Positions 38,577 to 46,658 of a stretch of DNA of 64,000 nucleotides are shown here, piece after piece. The translations under genes and the position numbers were made by a program. Position 1 is the stretch's first letter; every line of letters starts with the position of its first letter. The notes under the pieces are model-generated. The model saw only the letters and a program-made list of their open reading frames with translations. It made no database searches and was not told the origin of the DNA. The DNA lies in NCBI RefSeq assembly GCF_011947285.1, contig NZ_JAAOZT010000002.1, positions 744,001 through 808,000 of the forward strand, read 5' to 3'. Source of the stretch: Glaciimonas immobilis (lineage in GTDB: Bacteria; Pseudomonadota; Gammaproteobacteria; Burkholderiales; Burkholderiaceae_D).

Positions 38577-39245
38577 ATGATGCGCTTTTACACAATAAAT
38601 ATTAAAAAAACCGTTGACTTTACTATTATCGGGTTAGCAACATTAACCAGTCTGACCGCGCTCGCAGACCATACCTCACGGGTATTGCCATTGCAGACCC
38701 ATGCCGCTTTTTTTTCTAGTGAATCCCAACAGAAAATTCCTCTTGACCCGCAGGTATTTGTCGCAGCGCCAACGGCCCCTGCAGCAACCGGCCCGCAAGG
38801 CATTAAGCATATTGCCGGGGTACGCAATGCACTGATTTCCGATATGCCCGAGCTACCGATCATGAACGCCACGGGCAAGTCGTTGGACATGACACTGAAG
38901 GCTTGGCTGGCCGGGCAGGGCGACGTTGTTTTGACCAACATGCCTAATGGAACACAAAAAGTTACGTTAATTTTGACCCATCTATATCCACACGGCGTCT
39001 ATAGCGTATTCGAAAACCATTTTGATCAAAAGCCAGTCGGATTTACGCCACTTGACGGCAATGGAACCGCGAACAAATTTGTCTCTGATGGTGAAGGCAA
39101 AGCCAATGTCACGATCATTTCGCCGTCGCCACTAACGCACGATAATGCGGTGCTGGTGATTTACCATTCCGATGGTAAAACCCATGCAAAATTGCGTGGC
39201 GATATCGGCGTTGATGCGCATCATCAACTGATTGTCCGACCGTGA
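38577..39245 (+). CDS. Exported hypothetical protein
   Basis: A protein of about 222 residues with a signal peptide (hydrophobic segment then SLTALADH). The mature part is polar, with repeated histidines, SLDMTLKAWLAGQGDVVLTN, and a C-terminal beta-rich region ending KTHAKLRGDIGVDAHHQL. It may be periplasmic and immunoglobulin-like. I do not recognise the family. Context between sulfide and mercury genes hints at envelope stress, but no function can be assigned. Confidence 0.7.
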   Translation: MMRFYTINIKKTVDFTIIGLATLTSLTALADHTSRVLPLQTHAAFFSSESQQKIPLDPQVFVAAPTAPAATGPQGIKHIAGVRNALISDMPELPIMNATGKSLDMTLKAWLAGQGDVVLTNMPNGTQKVTLILTHLYPHGVYSVFENHFDQKPVGFTPLDGNGTANKFVSDGEGKANVTIISPSPLTHDNAVLVIYHSDGKTHAKLRGDIGVDAHHQLIVRP

Positions 39246-39333
39246 TCAGGACTTTTAAGAAAAGCGGAACGCAGTAGCGATACCGATCAATAATCCGCCT
39301 GTCAGCGAGGACCATGGCGTGAAGTGTGCTCAG

Positions 39334-39684
39334 TCAACCATCACTTTTTCCAGCGCCAGTGATACAAAATTGCTGGTACAACACTTGCATTACGGCCATG
39401 GCCGGCTTACTCGCAATACTGTAAAAAATCTGTTTGCCCTCACGTCTGGTACTGACCAGGCTTTCTTCGCGCAAGACACTGAGCTGCTGTGACAAGGTCG
39501 GTTGCAAGATGGCGGTCAAGGTTTCAAGTTCGCCCACGCTGTGTTCACTTTGGCTTAACTGGCATAACAATAGCAAGCGATCAGGGTTAGCCAACGCTTT
39601 CAACAAACTACTGGCCTGCAAGGCGGCCAGTCGCATCGCTTGGATATCTATTCCTCCTCCATTACTTTTCATCTTTATATCCAA
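39334..39684 (-). CDS. ArsR-family persulfide-sensing repressor (SqrR/BigR type)
   Basis: A 116-residue ArsR/SmtB winged-helix protein with LLKALANPDRLLLLCQLSQ and the recognition helix TLSQQLSVLREESLV. It has exactly two cysteines, at positions 41 and 107, the positions of the persulfide-sensing pair known in SqrR. It lacks the arsenic- or zinc-binding motifs of other ArsR branches. It is divergent from the SQR-like gene, with a 64-base AT-rich intergenic region containing imperfect TTAAATA/TATTTAA dyads, the likely operator. Confidence 0.9.
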   Translation of the reverse strand: MDIKMKSNGGGIDIQAMRLAALQASSLLKALANPDRLLLLCQLSQSEHSVGELETLTAILQPTLSQQLSVLREESLVSTRREGKQIFYSIASKPAMAVMQVLYQQFCITGAGKSDG

Positions 39685-39748
39685 TCTGTTTACTTAAAAC
39701 ATTATATTAAATAATAGTATATAGTTAAATATATTAGGAGAATATAAA
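39685..39748. promoter_or_regulatory. Divergent promoter/operator region for the sulfide cluster
   Basis: The 64 AT-rich bases between the repressor and the SQR-like gene contain imperfect TTAAAT / ATTTAA dyads and an AGGAG at 39736-39740. Expected SqrR-type operator; the exact site is not resolved by eye. Confidence 0.5.
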
Positions 39749-41089
39749 TTGATTTCAGCCCCGATTCTCGCTTATTGCAGCAGCGGGCGACGCGCTTCCA
39801 CATCGTTTCAGCTTGCACAAGACGCTGCGCCTGGCCCGCTTGCCGTGACTGACGGGAAAGTTGTTGCTCAACAGTTTACGCACGATGTACTCATCGTCGG
39901 TGGCGGTGCTGGCGGGATCGGCGTGGCGGCTAGCCTGCTGCGGCGCGAGCCAGGACTTCAGATCAGTATCATCGAGCCCAGCGAACAACATTACTACCAG
40001 CCGGCCTGGAGCCTGGTCGGTGCGGGCGAATTCGATATCGCTGACACCGTCAGACCCACCGCCGACCTGGTACCGGCGACTGTCCGGTGGTTAAAACAGT
40101 GCGCCAGCAGCTTTGATCCGGAAAATCAACAACTGACCCTTTCAGACGGTTCGACCCACTGCTATCAATACCTGATCGTTGCACCAGGACTAAAATTACA
40201 TTGGGCGGGCATAGCTGGTCTTGAAGCGACATTGGGGAGCAATGGCGTGACGTCGAATTACCGGTTTGATCTGGCACCCTACACCTGGTCGCTGGTGCAG
40301 ACGCTACGATCCGGCCACGCCATTTTCACCCAACCCGCGATGCCGATCAAATGTGCTGGTGCACCGCAAAAAGCGTTGTATCTGTCCTGCTCTTATTGGG
40401 AGGCACAAGGCGTGTTGTCCAATATCAGCGTCGAATTCGACAATGCTGGCGGCGTGTTGTTTGGTGTGCCGTCATTTGTGCCAGCCTTGATGCGTTATAT
40501 CGAACGTTACAAGGCCAATTTGCAGTTCAATTCAAATCTGGTGGCGGTTGATGGACCAGCCCGTACGGCATGGTTTGATGTCAAAGACAGCGACGGCCAG
40601 ACCAGTAGAGTGAAAAAATCATTCGACTTTCTGCATGTGGTGCCGCCCCAGATTCCGCATGATGTCATCAAAGCCAGCCGCCTCGGGAATGCCGATGGCT
40701 GGGTGGAGGTCGACCAAAAAACATTGCAGCATTTACGCTACCCAACCATTTTCAGCCTCGGCGACGCCTGTTCTGCACCCAATGCTAAGACGGTTGCCGC
40801 AGTACGCAAGCAGATCGTCGTGGTGGCAGAAAATTTACTGGCGCTGCGTCAACAGCACGCTCTGATGACCGAATATGACGGGTACGGCGCATGTCCATTA
40901 ACCGTTGAAATCGGAAAAGTAGTATTGGCAGAATTTGGCTACGGTGGAAAATTATTGCCGACGTTTCCAATCGATCCTACGGTTGCCAGCCGCTTTGCAT
41001 GGGTGCTCAAGAAAAACCTGCTGCCAGCGATCTATTGGCAGTTGATGCTCAAGGGTCGCGAGTGGCTGGCGCGCCCGGGTAAAGTATGA
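39749..41089 (+). CDS. SQR-like flavoprotein with truncated N-terminal DUF442 domain
   Basis: 446 residues, TTG start after AGGAG. Residues 1-25 (PILAYCSSGRRASTSFQLAQ) are only the active-site loop and following helix of a DUF442 domain, which in related fusions is about 110 residues. The rest is a sulfide:quinone-oxidoreductase-like protein: FAD motif VLIVGGGAGGIGVAA, the conserved cysteine in IKCAGAPQKALYLSC, FSLGDACSAPNAKT and an amphipathic C-terminus. It should oxidise sulfide at the membrane and reduce quinone. The missing start of the fused domain suggests an internal deletion. The stop overlaps the next fragment by ATGA. Confidence 0.87.
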   Translation: MISAPILAYCSSGRRASTSFQLAQDAAPGPLAVTDGKVVAQQFTHDVLIVGGGAGGIGVAASLLRREPGLQISIIEPSEQHYYQPAWSLVGAGEFDIADTVRPTADLVPATVRWLKQCASSFDPENQQLTLSDGSTHCYQYLIVAPGLKLHWAGIAGLEATLGSNGVTSNYRFDLAPYTWSLVQTLRSGHAIFTQPAMPIKCAGAPQKALYLSCSYWEAQGVLSNISVEFDNAGGVLFGVPSFVPALMRYIERYKANLQFNSNLVAVDGPARTAWFDVKDSDGQTSRVKKSFDFLHVVPPQIPHDVIKASRLGNADGWVEVDQKTLQHLRYPTIFSLGDACSAPNAKTVAAVRKQIVVVAENLLALRQQHALMTEYDGYGACPLTVEIGKVVLAEFGYGGKLLPTFPIDPTVASRFAWVLKKNLLPAIYWQLMLKGREWLARPGKV

Positions 41090-41217
41090 GGCAGGACATA
41101 AGACAGGGCAGGGTTGCGATGATGATTTTTACTCTCGGCTTTATTGTCGGTATCATCCTCGCGCTAACTGGCGCGGACGGCGGAATTTTGGCCGTACCCT
41201 TACTCGCGATATACTGA
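41086..41217 (+). pseudogene. TauE/SafE-type permease, N-terminal fragment
   Basis: A 43-codon frame overlapping the SQR stop (ATGA). After a short leader it reads FTLGFIVGIILALTGADGG and ILAVPLLAIY then stops. This is the first helix and the GLTGAGGG-like motif of TauE/SafE sulfite exporters. The rest of the roughly 250-residue gene is missing. Sulfite export genes often sit between SQR and persulfide dioxygenase genes, so a deletion within the operon is likely. Confidence 0.75.
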
Positions 41218-41270
41218 ACTGGACAGCTTTCACTATGTGCATTTCAAACGTAATTTCAGGAAGTGCAATC

Positions 41271-41966
41271 ATGAATCCACTACAGTTGTTCGATACCGAA
41301 TCCTCTACGTTCACTTATCTCCTCTTTATTCCCGGTCAAACGGCAGCGGTGATCATAGACCCGGTGGCACGGCATTGGGAACGTGATTTGCAACAATTGG
41401 ATAGACTCGGCCTAAGCCTTACCTATGTACTGGAAACGCATGCTCATGCAGACCATGTGACTTCAGCAGGAAAATTATGTCAAATCACAGGTGCGAAGTC
41501 GGGCGCTCCCACCGGATGCGGTATCGGGCCTGCCGACTTGCAGCTCAATGATGGCGATCGGATTGTATTTGCCCCAGGTGAAGAACTTTATGTCATTCAT
41601 ACGCCAGGACATACTGCAGGCAGCATGTCCTATTTGTGGCGCGACAATGTGTTTACGGGCGACGCTCTTTTGATTGATGGTTGTGGTCGTACCGATTTCC
41701 AGAGCGGCAGTGCCGATGCACTTTATACCTCGATAACGACCAAATTATTTACATTATCAGAAGACACGAAAGTCTGGCCTGCGCATGATTACAAGGGTCG
41801 TTCAGTTTCGACCATCGGTTGGGAGAAGACACATAACGCACGGCTAGCAGGTTGTAACCGAACCGATTTCATTGCCTTAATGAAAAACTTGCATTTGCCA
41901 AAGCCGAGGCTGCTGGATATCGCCGTTCCGGCTAATGAGAATTTGGGCTTGTCGCACGATGCGTGA
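41271..41966 (+). CDS. Persulfide dioxygenase-like MBL-fold protein
   Basis: A 231-residue metallo-beta-lactamase-fold enzyme. The start at 41271 (MNPLQLFD) fits the family better than the longer frame. The metal motif THAHADHVTSAGKL, HTPGHTAGSMSYL, FTGDALLIDGCGRTDFQ and WPAHDYKG identify the ETHE1/persulfide dioxygenase group, which oxidises glutathione persulfide to sulfite. It completes the sulfide pathway after SQR; the missing exporter would have removed the sulfite. Confidence 0.9.
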   Translation: MNPLQLFDTESSTFTYLLFIPGQTAAVIIDPVARHWERDLQQLDRLGLSLTYVLETHAHADHVTSAGKLCQITGAKSGAPTGCGIGPADLQLNDGDRIVFAPGEELYVIHTPGHTAGSMSYLWRDNVFTGDALLIDGCGRTDFQSGSADALYTSITTKLFTLSEDTKVWPAHDYKGRSVSTIGWEKTHNARLAGCNRTDFIALMKNLHLPKPRLLDIAVPANENLGLSHDA

Positions 41967-42103
41967 GTGCTCCATTTGCATTGAGCTGTTACAAAGACTG
42001 GTGAAGTATTCATTAAGCAACTCAAGTAAGCCAAATATCTGGAGTCCGTTGCAAATATGGCGCGGCGCTTGCTGGAGTTTGCGCATGGGCTGAAACCGGA
42101 ATA

Positions 42104-42261
42104 CTTAGGAGGAGACGGGAGTATCGTAAGGTTGCTATACATAAAAAATGCCTCCGGTTGGGAGGCATGACAAAGCGGGAAATGCTCGATTTGTTGCGTT
42201 GTTGCCGGTTTAAGTGCGGTGCCAAAAATAACCCTGTAAAACCATGTTTTTATTGTGATTA
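42104..42261 (+). pseudogene. 3' relic of a filamentous-phage gene (earlier phage copy)
   Basis: The plus strand encodes RREYRKVAIHKKCLRLGG, MTKREMLDLLRCCRFKCG and AKNNPVKPCFYCD then a stop. This matches the last 52 residues of the intact prophage gene at 48325-48606. The repeat continues at DNA level up to the dif-like site at 42284. It lies outside the present prophage, so an older or tandem phage must have occupied the same site. The hairpin TGCCTCC...GGAGGCA (42149-42167) is preserved. Confidence 0.82.
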
Positions 42262-42267
42262 GGTCAA

Positions 42268-42666
42268 TTAATCTTGTTCTTCGATTTGACATAATATAAA
42301 GTCTACGCCTACGCTTTTTAGCAGGGGTGAGGCTTGAGCTGGTGTCGGTGTCCCGAATAAAGTGACAACACCTGTTAAGAGAGCAACGCTAGCCGCTGTT
42401 GCTGTCCTCCTCGAAAAAACTTCCCATAATGATTTTTGACCATTCATTTCTGCTCGGTCTGCATCTGCGGCCATGATGATATCTATCGGGCTATCCATGT
42501 CTAGCGAAAGTGCTAATTTCATGCACATTTCGTTATCAATAAAACGTTTTCCGTGTCTGTACTGGCTAAGCGTGTTCTGTGCAACACCGAGGTAGTCGGC
42601 TAGGTTGCTATCCGTCTTGATTCCGTGTTTTTTCATTGCCGCATTTAAATATTTGTCGATGTGCAT
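42268..42666 (-). CDS. Phage regulator with XRE helix-turn-helix (DUF3693-like)
   Basis: About 132 residues from MHIDKYLNAAMKKHG. The N-terminal helix-turn-helix (SNLADYLGVAQNTLSQYRHG) resembles DUF3693 phage regulators. A C-terminal hydrophobic segment (TAASVALLTGVVTLFG) may anchor it in the membrane. It is transcribed opposite to the phage structural genes, as expected for the repressor. Its last codons run across the left dif-like site (42284-42300), so its C-terminus differs between integrated and excised phage. Confidence 0.8.
   Translation of the reverse strand: MHIDKYLNAAMKKHGIKTDSNLADYLGVAQNTLSQYRHGKRFIDNEMCMKLALSLDMDSPIDIIMAADADRAEMNGQKSLWEVFSRRTATAASVALLTGVVTLFGTPTPAQASPLLKSVGVDFILCQIEEQD
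42284..42300. other. Left dif-like attachment site of the filamentous prophage
   Basis: ATTTGACATAATATAAA is repeated exactly at 48626-48642. It matches the XerD half and centre of the dif consensus (ATTTAACATAATATACA on this strand); the other half is degenerate here. The sequence is consistent with XerC/XerD-mediated integration. Confidence 0.8.
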
Positions 42667-42792
42667 GTTTTTTCCTTGCAAAATTCTCGTTTTGAGATAA
42701 TATCTCGTTCTGGGATATCTCTGTTTGGGATAATCTGATTTTAGCAGATTTCATCGATCAGTCTTAAAAATCAACCTAGAGGTTAGAAAATT

Positions 42793-43107
42793 ATGAAAAG
42801 CACAATTCAAATTTTGCACGTTGTTACAAATGCCGGGCGGTCTAAAAAAACGGGTAATGACTACGATATGCGCATGGCGCAATGCATCGTGCATAAAGTA
42901 AATAAGGATACTGGTGTTATTGAGCCATTGGTAGGTGAGTTGCTCTTACCTCAGCGGTATATGGATACAGTCCCCGGTATGTACGAGGTTGAATTTGAAG
43001 TAGCTATTTCGCAGCAAAAACGGGTTGAATCTGCTGTTTCTTTGCTTACGCCAATACCTCTTAAGGCTACATCTGGTGTTTCTCTCGCTGCTCCTAAGGT
43101 TGTTTAA
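42793..43107 (+). CDS. Filamentous phage ssDNA-binding protein (gV-like)
   Basis: A 104-residue protein in the position and size range of inovirus gV. Beta-rich sequence with RSKKTGNDYDMRMAQCIVH and LPQRYMDTVPGMYEVEFEV, compatible with the OB-like gV fold. It coats newly made single strands before assembly and can repress translation. It is the first gene of the rightward phage unit. Identification rests on position plus general resemblance. Confidence 0.7.
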   Translation: MKSTIQILHVVTNAGRSKKTGNDYDMRMAQCIVHKVNKDTGVIEPLVGELLLPQRYMDTVPGMYEVEFEVAISQQKRVESAVSLLTPIPLKATSGVSLAAPKVV

Positions 43108-43109
43108 AA

Positions 43110-43361
43110 ATGAGTACGTGTGCGGTAGCAGTTCAACAGGCTGACGGGTCTTATTTATTGCAGGTTGATCCAACTGTTACCGATGTGTCGAGTTGCACTT
43201 ATGTTGTGCAAAGTGGGGCGGACATAGCTGGCTCGTTGTTGCTAATGTCTGCAAATGATGGTGCTACATATTCCCTTGCAATATTCTCCGTGTGGGTTAC
43301 GGCTTGGGCTTTTCGAATGTTCGTTCGTACTTTAAATGGTGATCAAAATGACTCTGAATAA
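43110..43361 (+). CDS. Small phage membrane protein
   Basis: An 83-residue protein with a polar N-terminal half and one transmembrane helix (about residues 53-72, YSLAIFSVWVTAWAFRMFV) followed by a short basic and acidic tail. The first residue is two bases after the previous stop, and its end overlaps the coat gene by 14 bases, indicating coupled translation. In this position minor coat proteins of inoviruses are found; no specific match recognised. Confidence 0.68.
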   Translation: MSTCAVAVQQADGSYLLQVDPTVTDVSSCTYVVQSGADIAGSLLLMSANDGATYSLAIFSVWVTAWAFRMFVRTLNGDQNDSE

Positions 43362-43542
43362 ATTGTTTTCTCGTGCTGGAATTGTTGTTGCTAGTACTGC
43401 GTTAGCTGGTGCTTCGATGGCTGATACTGTCGATGTGACTGCGATCACTGGCGCTGGTACAAATGTTGCGTTGGTTGGTGCGGCGGTGTTTGGGGTGTTT
43501 GTTGGCGTGAAATTGTATAAGTGGATTCGGGCTGCGCTCTAA
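43348..43542 (+). CDS. Major coat protein (pVIII-like)
   Basis: A 64-residue precursor from ATG 43348. A signal peptide ends STALAGASMA, and the mature 41 residues have an acidic N-terminus (DTVDVTA), one membrane-spanning helix and a basic C-terminus (KLYKWIRAAL). This is the classical pVIII layout: acidic outside, basic end contacting DNA. It overlaps the upstream gene and the downstream 41-residue gene (TAATG). Confidence 0.88.
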   Translation: MTLNKLFSRAGIVVASTALAGASMADTVDVTAITGAGTNVALVGAAVFGVFVGVKLYKWIRAAL

Positions 43543-43667
43543 TGTCTTCCGTCGATATTAGCGCACTGGACGGGGCGTTAATAACCGTGTTAATTGTTGG
43601 AGCTGCGGGTGTGGCGCTTTATATACTTCGTTTCACTTTTGCGATTATCCGTAATGCAATAGTTTGA
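43542..43667 (+). CDS. 41-residue phage membrane peptide
   Basis: A short gene starting at the TAATG overlap with the coat stop. The product begins MSSVDISALDGALITV and has one long hydrophobic helix (LITVLIVGAAGVALYIL) and a short basic end (RFTFAIIRNAIV). The size and layout match minor end-cap proteins (pVII/pIX) of filamentous phages. It is too short for ordinary ORF cut-offs. Confidence 0.72.
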   Translation: MSSVDISALDGALITVLIVGAAGVALYILRFTFAIIRNAIV

Positions 43668-43673
43668 TGATTC

Positions 43674-43696
43674 GGCGGGGGCTTCGGCCTCCGTTG
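43674..43696 (+). terminator. Central terminator-like hairpin after the coat genes
   Basis: GGGGGC and GCCTCC pair around a TTCG tetraloop (43677-43692), extended by a further C-G pair. It lies between the coat gene group and the adsorption gene, as the central terminator does in other filamentous phages. No long T-run. Confidence 0.7.
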
Positions 43697-43720
43697 TTAG
43701 TTAACGGTATCGGGGGATGT

Positions 43721-43780
43721 ATGGGCTTGCTTGTGATCGTAACTTTTCTCGGCGCGTTTTGGATTTTGTTTTTAGCATGA
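43721..43780 (+). CDS. 19-residue hydrophobic mini-protein overlapping the adsorption gene
   Basis: ATG 43721 to TGA 43778-43780 encodes MGLLVIVTFLGAFWILFLA, essentially one transmembrane helix. It is preceded by GGGGGA 3 bases away and ends in an ATGA overlap with the adsorption-protein start at 43777, so translation coupling is likely. It could be a very short end-cap protein or a leader peptide controlling the next gene. Confidence 0.5.
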   Translation: MGLLVIVTFLGAFWILFLA

Positions 43781-45144
43781 ACTATTTTCTTAGGCGTGTG
43801 CTTGTTGGTGTGGCAATTGCCGTTGTGATGATGTGTGTTCATAAGGTAAGTCGTGCCGCTTCTACTTATAATTTCGGTGGTTACAGTAGTCCTGCTTTGT
43901 ACTGTAGCAAAGCGTTAAATTTGGACTGGTCTTTACACTCAGCGTATCCTTTGACTGGTACGTGTCTTTATAACGGTAACATGAATGGTCAGCCTCCTCC
44001 GCCTACGGGTTCGTGTGACGCACCTGACGCTGTTGATTCTGTCACTCTGGCTTGTCTTCCACCTAAAAACTCATGTGTAGCTGGTAAAACTACTGTTTTT
44101 ACGGTCAAGTTTGGCGATGTTTACGGTAATGATTACAACGGAAAAATTCCTGAAAATGATGGTGCGTGTAATTTTAATTACAGTGCTCCGTTTAGTGTTA
44201 AGGAATGTTTTTCGCGTCCTCCTTCAGCCCAAAAATATTGTACTTTTTCTTATACTCAGGATGGCACTCAGTCTGTTGGCGGTGTTTCACGCGATGATGG
44301 ATTGCCCGGCTCTGCTGCTGTGCCATCTACGATCAAAACGTCAGGCGATCAGTCAAGGGGCTGTCCTGCTGGAACGGTAAATATTGGTACGGATTCAACC
44401 GGTACGCCGATGTGTGCCGGCTCTGGCACGGCTGCTGGAACTCCGGATACCTCGACCACTAAATCTACCACGCCGACTGTCACAGCAACGAATCCCGACG
44501 GTTCGACTACTGCCACCGATACATCTTCTTCTAATAATTCAGATGGAAGTAAAACGACTGATACCAAGGTTTGCAATACTGGTACAGATGGAAAGTCATC
44601 TTGTACTACGTCTTCTCAAACGTCACCTAATGCCACAGGGTTACCGGGTAAAGCGGATGGTTTGCCAGATCCTGATAAACAGTTTTGTACGATTCATCCA
44701 AACATAAATGCGTGTCGGAATTCGCAAGTACTCTCTGCTGGCGGCTGTACTGGTGCTGTATCAAATGTCGCTGTTGACGGTGACGCCATTCAGGGTGCGA
44801 TTTTAAAAAGAATTGCTGACGAAGACTGCGCGCGGTCTGTCCCTACCGCAGCGAATAACTTGTACGATCAGATGGCCTCTGGTAACGATCCGCTGGCTAA
44901 TACTCTTCCAACAAAAGCAAATGGGCAGATTATTGATATGTCTGTTGGTCATGGCCTTGACAGTTCTGGCTTTCTTGGCGCTTCGTCGTGTTTCGCAGAC
45001 AAAAGTTTTGACTATGGTGGTCGTACTTTAGTGATCCCGTTTTCTAACGTTTGTCCTTATCTAATTCCATTGCGTCTTGCTGTTATGTTTTCTGCGTTAA
45101 TGGCTTCGTATTTCATGCTCTCAGGCGCTATTTTAAGGAGTTGA
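43777..45144 (+). CDS. Adsorption protein (pIII-like)
   Basis: 455 residues from ATG 43777. A signal peptide ends KVSRAA. It is followed by cysteine-rich domains, a Thr/Ser/Gly/Asp-rich linker (about residues 205-290, with many TTP and TDT words) and a C-terminal domain ending in a single membrane anchor (LAVMFSALMASYFMLSGAIL). This is the layout of inovirus pIII, which binds the host pilus and a membrane receptor. An upstream ATG at 43717 would add 20 residues and lose the signal start. Confidence 0.85.
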   Translation: MNYFLRRVLVGVAIAVVMMCVHKVSRAASTYNFGGYSSPALYCSKALNLDWSLHSAYPLTGTCLYNGNMNGQPPPPTGSCDAPDAVDSVTLACLPPKNSCVAGKTTVFTVKFGDVYGNDYNGKIPENDGACNFNYSAPFSVKECFSRPPSAQKYCTFSYTQDGTQSVGGVSRDDGLPGSAAVPSTIKTSGDQSRGCPAGTVNIGTDSTGTPMCAGSGTAAGTPDTSTTKSTTPTVTATNPDGSTTATDTSSSNNSDGSKTTDTKVCNTGTDGKSSCTTSSQTSPNATGLPGKADGLPDPDKQFCTIHPNINACRNSQVLSAGGCTGAVSNVAVDGDAIQGAILKRIADEDCARSVPTAANNLYDQMASGNDPLANTLPTKANGQIIDMSVGHGLDSSGFLGASSCFADKSFDYGGRTLVIPFSNVCPYLIPLRLAVMFSALMASYFMLSGAILRS

Positions 45145-45148
45145 CGTT

Positions 45149-45454
45149 ATGGGCTGGACTTTGTTGATTAATGCGATCTGGGGTGCATTAGCGCCTGTTC
45201 TGGGGTCACTGGTTGGTAGGATTCTCCTTGCGCTCGGTATTAGTTTTTTGACTTATACAGGGCTTAGTTATGGTGTCGATGCAATTAAGTTGTCGGTCAT
45301 CTCTTCTTTCGGTGGTTTGAGTGCTGACGTGATTGGATTCATTGGCTATTTGTGGGTCGATAAAGCGATCACAACAGTGTTTTCTGCGTTTGCTACGGCG
45401 TTGGCGATCAAGGTTGGCACTGGTTCATCGATCACTAAAATGGTCGTCAAATAA
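45149..45454 (+). CDS. Minor coat protein (pVI-like, DUF2523)
   Basis: A 101-residue, very hydrophobic protein with three predicted membrane helices (GALAPVLGSLVGRILLALG, LSVISSFGGLSADVIGFIG, TVFSAFATALAIKVG). DUF2523 proteins hold the pVI position between pIII and Zot genes in many inoviruses. It starts four bases after the adsorption gene and its stop overlaps the Zot start by one base (TAATG). Confidence 0.87.
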   Translation: MGWTLLINAIWGALAPVLGSLVGRILLALGISFLTYTGLSYGVDAIKLSVISSFGGLSADVIGFIGYLWVDKAITTVFSAFATALAIKVGTGSSITKMVVK

Positions 45455-46623
45455 TGTTAAATCTATTTACCGGATTGCCCGGCAATGGCAAAACGTTATA
45501 TACGCTGTGGTACGTTAAGCAGTGGGTTGAGCGTGAAAATAGAGAGCGTGAAAAAGAGGGCAAGCAATTGCGTGAGGTGTTTTATCACGGCATTAATCAG
45601 CTTATGCTTCCGTGGACAAAGATTGATCCGACCAAGTGGATGGACTGTCCAGCAGGTGCAATTATTGTCATCGATGAGGCGCAATTTGTTTTTGAGAAAA
45701 AACCAAACGGCTCGAAATTGCCTGAGTGGTATTCGCAATTAGCGGTGCATCGTCATCTAGGTTTCGACATTGTGTTGATTACGCAAAATCCGTCACTGGT
45801 TGATAATTTTGTGCGCAAATTAGTTGGTAAGCATTTGCATATTGTTCGTACGTTCGGCATGGAAAGAGCGGTTGTGCATGAGTGGATGAGTGTGCGCGAA
45901 TCTCCGGAAAAGCCTTCCAGCCGCAAAGACTCGATACAACACAAATGGGGATATCCGAAAGAGGTTTATACGTATTACAAGTCTGCTGAACAGCACACTG
46001 TTAAGCGTAATATTCCGATGAAAGTGTGGGGTCTAGGGGTCGTGGTGATTCTGCTGTGTGGTCTTGTGTATATGGTGTATGGCAATATACAAAAGAAAAT
46101 CCATCCTGAATTGCAGGTGAATGCGAAAACAGGTTCGCCGGTTGCACCGGCTTCGCAAGCGTCTGGATCGTCTGTCCGTGTTTCGTATAAAAATGCGATG
46201 GAAGATGCGAAGCAATTTGCTTATGATCGCACGGCTCGTGTGCAAGGTCTTCCGCAAACTGCGCCCCGGTATGATGAGATGACGAAGCCTGTTTCTGTGC
46301 CTGTACCTGCTGCTTGCATATCCGATCGGAAACGCTGTAACTGCTATACGCAACAAGCTACGCCGATAAATGTTCCTGAAATTTTATGTCGGGACATTGT
46401 TGCGCGTGGTTTTTACATGGAATTTGATCCGAATGGAAATACGGCTAAATTGGCTACTAATTCGCCAGGTGTTTCGAGTGCTGGCGCTGTGATGCTTTCG
46501 GCTAAAGATGGGCGTGAGGTGAGGGCGTCGAGCGCTAACGTTCCGGTTCTGGCTACGCTTGGAAACGAAGACGGTTACGGTGTTCTCGGAAAGCATCGCG
46601 GCGGTGCTGTTGGTTCTAAATGA
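45454..46623 (+). CDS. Zot-domain assembly ATPase (pI)
   Basis: A 389-residue protein. Its N-terminal Zot domain has the Walker A motif FTGLPGNGKTLYTLW and a Walker B-like IIVIDEAQFVFE. A transmembrane helix lies at about residues 190-212 (LGVVVILLCGLVYMVYG), and the C-terminal part is periplasmic. It drives phage extrusion through the inner membrane. The name derives from the cholera phage protein; nothing here shows a toxin function. Confidence 0.92.
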   Translation: MLNLFTGLPGNGKTLYTLWYVKQWVERENREREKEGKQLREVFYHGINQLMLPWTKIDPTKWMDCPAGAIIVIDEAQFVFEKKPNGSKLPEWYSQLAVHRHLGFDIVLITQNPSLVDNFVRKLVGKHLHIVRTFGMERAVVHEWMSVRESPEKPSSRKDSIQHKWGYPKEVYTYYKSAEQHTVKRNIPMKVWGLGVVVILLCGLVYMVYGNIQKKIHPELQVNAKTGSPVAPASQASGSSVRVSYKNAMEDAKQFAYDRTARVQGLPQTAPRYDEMTKPVSVPVPAACISDRKRCNCYTQQATPINVPEILCRDIVARGFYMEFDPNGNTAKLATNSPGVSSAGAVMLSAKDGREVRASSANVPVLATLGNEDGYGVLGKHRGGAVGSK

Positions 46624-46658
46624 GAATGGTTTTCCGCCGCTAATTTTGAAAGTGAATT

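Noticed and set aside
45454-46623. Zot protein as a virulence toxin
   Set aside because: Sequence and position show the phage assembly ATPase; nothing indicates the tight-junction toxin activity of the cholera phage protein.
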